A DNA stretch of 5,472 nt from the NCBI GenBank assembly GCA_034432655.1, contig DAOUBP010000081.1, positions 1-5,472 of the forward strand, written 5' to 3'. The translations under genes and the position numbers were made by a program. This DNA is from DAOUBP01 sp034432655. Lineage in GTDB: Bacteria; Chloroflexota; Anaerolineae; CG2-30-64-16. This document shows, in pieces, positions 5,265 to 5,472 of this stretch. The notes under the pieces were generated by a model. It was given only the letters and a program-made list of their open reading frames with translations, did no database searches and had not been told where the DNA came from. The stretch's first letter is position 1, and every line of letters starts with the position of its first letter.

Positions 5265-5286
5265 ATTGAATGATTTCAATATCATT
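5265..5286. promoter_or_regulatory. Overlapping palindromes, candidate operator of the haem-protein gene
   Basis: Two palindromes overlap: ATTGAA-TGAT-TTCAAT (5265-5280) and AATGAT-TTCAAT-ATCATT (5269-5286). They cover the predicted -10 and transcription start of the minus-strand promoter, an ideal place for a repressor. The AT-rich look is loosely reminiscent of Fur-type boxes, but it does not match a consensus well enough to name the regulator. Confidence 0.45.
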
Positions 5287-5312
5287 TTATCATCTTTCTC
5301 ATTGCTCGCCAA
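5284..5312 (-). promoter_or_regulatory. Sigma70-type promoter of the haem-binding protein gene
   Basis: On the minus strand a -35 TTGGCG (complement of 5307-5312), a 17-bp spacer and a -10 TAAAAT (complement of 5284-5289) are present. Transcription would start near 5277, leaving a leader of about 74 nt before the ATG at 5203. The remaining leader (5216-5264) shows no riboswitch-like structure that I can support. Confidence 0.5.
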
Positions 5313-5329
5313 GTAGCTATCACGGTTTG

Positions 5330-5364
5330 CGGCATTGCAATATCTGGCGCCTCGCCAGATGCCG
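5330..5364. terminator. Hairpin downstream of the right-edge gene
   Basis: ATCTGGCG (5342-5349) pairs with CGCCAGAT (5353-5360) around a 3-nt loop. An outer CGGC/GCCG stem (5330-5333 with 5361-5364) is separated on one side by an 8-nt bulge that is itself the palindrome ATTGCAAT (5334-5341). It lies between the stop of the minus-strand partial gene (5400) and the promoter at 5284-5312, where a terminator would be expected. There is no clear T run after it on the minus strand. Confidence 0.45.
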
Positions 5365-5399
5365 TCTCCCAATTAAGTGCGCTTATGAACTTTAAAAAT

Positions 5400-5472
5400 T
5401 TAATCGGGTAACAGCCCGACGTAGTGCAGCAGTTCGGTGGAACCGCTGCTGAAGTTTTCCAGGAACGCCGCT
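5400..5472 (-). CDS. C-terminal end of an unidentified protein (partial, runs off the window)
   Basis: Reading inward from the right edge on the minus strand, one frame gives 23 codons ending ELLHYVGLLPD and a TAA stop at 5400-5402. Third codon positions are about 78% G or C (18 of 23), as expected for a real gene in this genome, and the composition looks protein-like. The other two frames give Arg/Thr/Cys-rich strings. Just past the stop the DNA turns AT-rich and a hairpin follows at 5330-5364, consistent with a gene end. The family cannot be recognised from so few residues. Confidence 0.55.
   Translation of the reverse strand, partial: AAFLENFSSGSTELLHYVGLLPD

Overview
The window is high-GC bacterial DNA from an accessory-looking region. 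Small, tightly packed operons with overlapping stop and start codons, a propeller of the 'SP.F..D.T.FAGT..GLYRS.DGG.SW' type and a strongly diverged GroEL paralogue together suggest a Chloroflexota (Anaerolineae/Chloroflexia-like) genome. That placement is inferred from protein style only; no rRNA or other marker is present.

Layout, left to right. Positions 1-205 hold a short-repeat array: five 27-bp units in one direction, then three shorter copies in the opposite direction, so the block is a large imperfect palindrome. It runs into the 3' end of the first gene. Positions 184-1892 (minus strand) are a two-gene aconitase X operon. The large catalytic subunit comes first and overlaps the small swivel-domain subunit by 13 nt. 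A 259-bp region (1893-2151) separates this operon from a divergent plus-strand operon and carries a recognisable promoter in each direction. Positions 2152-4718 (plus strand) encode a 548-residue GroEL-like protein, followed with a 4-nt ATGA overlap by a 307-residue Asp-box beta-propeller without a signal peptide. The next gene is convergent: a membrane-anchored CxxCH haem-binding protein (4775-5203, minus). A GC-rich hairpin set lies between the two stops, and the haem gene has its own promoter with palindromes over the -10 and predicted start. The last 73 bases hold the 3' end of another minus-strand gene, followed by a hairpin.

The most interesting part is the chaperonin/propeller pair. 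The GroEL-like protein keeps the fold signatures, the nucleotide-pocket GDGT and GGG motifs and a hydrophobic apical surface. However, the residue matching the catalytic Asp398 of E. coli GroEL is Arg, and the position of Asp52 is Asn. It also lacks the Gly-Gly-Met tail and has no adjacent groES or CIRCE element. It therefore looks like a chaperonin that no longer turns over ATP normally, translationally coupled to one dedicated partner. No homologue search could be run, so functional ideas beyond family membership are inference.
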